NCBI GenBank assembly: GCA_905215405.1
Contig: CAJMQE010000139.1
Location: 1 to 6,569, forward strand
Source: an uncultured bacterium
GTDB lineage: Bacteria > Bacillota > Clostridia > Lachnospirales > Lachnospiraceae
Length of the DNA stretch: 6,569 nt
Reading direction: 5' to 3'
The notes beneath the pieces were generated by a model. It was not told where the DNA came from and did not search any database. It was given only the letters and a program-made list of their open reading frames with translations. Both the position numbers and the translations under genes were made by a program. Positions 6,155 to 6,569 of this stretch are shown here, piece by piece; within the stretch, counting starts at the first letter, position 1; every line of letters begins with the position of its first letter.

Positions 6155-6196
6155 AAAAATAAATCTGTCCCCTTCTTACACATGGTAAGACAGATT
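6155..6196 (-). terminator. Bulged hairpin with GGGGACAG arm and T-rich tail, terminator-like
   Basis: On the minus strand AATCTGT pairs with ACAGATT and CTTAC with GTAAG around a 5-base loop, with a 6-base AAGGGG bulge on one side (6162-6196). TTTATTTTTCC follows. It could terminate transcription coming from the right. The GGGGACAGATTTATTT word resembles, from memory, palindromic sequences near IS200-like REP-associated transposases. The large bulge makes a strong terminator unlikely. Confidence 0.3.
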
Positions 6197-6413
6197 ACCA
6201 GTCCTCCAAATTATATAACCGCTCTCATTTGCATTTTGCCTTCTCTTTCCGGTGCTTTCGTCTTCTGTAAAACGCTCTCCCTGACCGGTATTTACAATAA
6301 TCGCACCTACCAATTCTGCCATCCTCATTCCTGGCGTCGTCTACTAATGCTACTAACGTCATGTCATACTGATCCAGTTTATTGATTGAAATTACGAATA
6401 CATGCGATTATTT
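6176..6413 (-). pseudogene. Possible gene relic: two overlapping short open frames, unrecognised
   Basis: This stretch is visibly less AT-rich than the flanks, as coding DNA here would be. One minus-strand frame is open from a TAA at about 6413 to a TGA at 6225 (reads VFVISINKLDQYDM, then LVALVDDARNEDG, then a basic tail). A second frame, ATG 6322 to TAA 6176, gives 48 residues (MAELVGAIIVNTGQGER...), with AGGA six bases before the ATG. A single frameshift near 6320-6330 would join them. I recognise neither. They could be an old frameshifted gene end, a small real ORF, or chance. Confidence 0.22.
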
Positions 6414-6569
6414 AAATTTAATGGTTTGTAGTATTAAAGTACTATATCGAGAAAAATTTGTCAATTCAAATTGCAAAAGTTTTCAGATTATTTTACATTT
6501 TCTTCTTTTTTTCTACAAATCGGGTAGGAGGTAAATAATTATTTTATTTACCGTCCTCCCACACCACCG
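6414..6569. other. AT-rich non-coding stretch at the right edge
   Basis: No gene can be supported. A promoter-like pair on the minus strand, TTGAAT (6464-6469) and TATAGT (6441-6446) with a 17-bp spacer, would transcribe towards the relic and chemoreceptor. A T-rich run lies at 6499-6513. All three minus-strand frames are open at the very edge; two of them close within 26 bases (GGVGGR-stop or VVWEDGK-stop), so the C-terminus of an upstream gene may begin here, but it is too short to call. Confidence 0.35.
6522..6560. repeat. Large imperfect inverted repeat at the window edge
   Basis: The pairing is GGG/CCC, AGGA/TCCT and GGTAAAT/ATTTACC, with single bulged bases at 6525 and 6553 and a 9-base loop. 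That makes a 14-bp stem. Neither strand has a T-run directly after it, so it is not a canonical terminator. It might be a terminator without a tail after an upstream minus-strand gene, or a protein-binding or mobile-element palindrome. Confidence 0.5.

Noticed and set aside
5911..6183. 90-residue minus-strand frame running from upstream into the chemoreceptor gene
   Set aside because: It overlaps the chemoreceptor start in another frame, spans the promoter and leader hairpin, and has no family resemblance; best read as a shadow.
6182..6385. 67-residue plus-strand open frame
   Set aside because: No convincing Shine-Dalgarno and no recognisable family; it is antisense to the possible relic frames, and all confident genes are on the other strand.
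1..6569. CRISPR array, tRNA or rRNA genes
   Set aside because: No regularly spaced direct repeats and no tRNA or rRNA signature were seen on either strand.

Overview
The window looks like a piece of a motile, low-GC Gram-positive chromosome, most likely a member of the Clostridia close to Lachnospiraceae. The reasons are AT-rich DNA with strong AGGAGG-type ribosome binding sites, a clostridial-style dCache chemoreceptor, and a cluster of small DUF4176, DUF5082-like and DUF5344-like genes plus an SseB-domain protein, which are typical companions of type VIIb secretion (T7SSb) and LXG toxin loci. Family names are from memory and pattern recognition; no search was run. Every confident gene is on the minus strand, so transcription runs from high to low coordinates.

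Right part (about 6569 to 6033): no confident gene. It holds a large imperfect inverted repeat at the window edge, a weak promoter-like site, two overlapping short open frames that may be the relic of a gene, a hairpin with a GGGGACAG arm, and then the promoter and leader of the chemoreceptor gene. That leader has a dyad over the -10 box and a perfect 12-bp inverted repeat lying between a strong Shine-Dalgarno sequence and the start codon.

Middle (6032 to 3983): one complete 662-residue methyl-accepting chemotaxis protein (TM, dCache, TM, HAMP, MCP signalling domain), ending in a textbook intrinsic terminator with a 19-bp perfect stem. The dCache pocket carries the positions of the known amino-acid-binding motif, with Phe at the first aromatic site.

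Left part (3767 to 1): after an extended -10 promoter and a leader of about 120 nt comes a compact run of seven genes: DUF4176(a), DUF5082-like(a), DUF5344-like, DUF4176(b), a 463-residue EF-Tu-domain-II-like/SseB protein, DUF4176(c) and DUF5082-like(c). Several overlap or lie within 40 bases of each other, so they are probably one operon. The small helical proteins are of the kind that partner LXG toxins for export by the T7SSb, yet no LXG toxin, immunity gene or secretion core gene is visible: the place where a toxin normally follows the DUF5344 gene is a 115-bp gap. The DUF4176-DUF5082 pair occurs twice, and the second DUF5082 copy is cut short at residue 88, where the sequence turns into something resembling an insertion-sequence end. 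The segment therefore reads as a rearranged or eroding accessory part of a T7SSb effector locus, insulated by the terminator from the upstream chemoreceptor.
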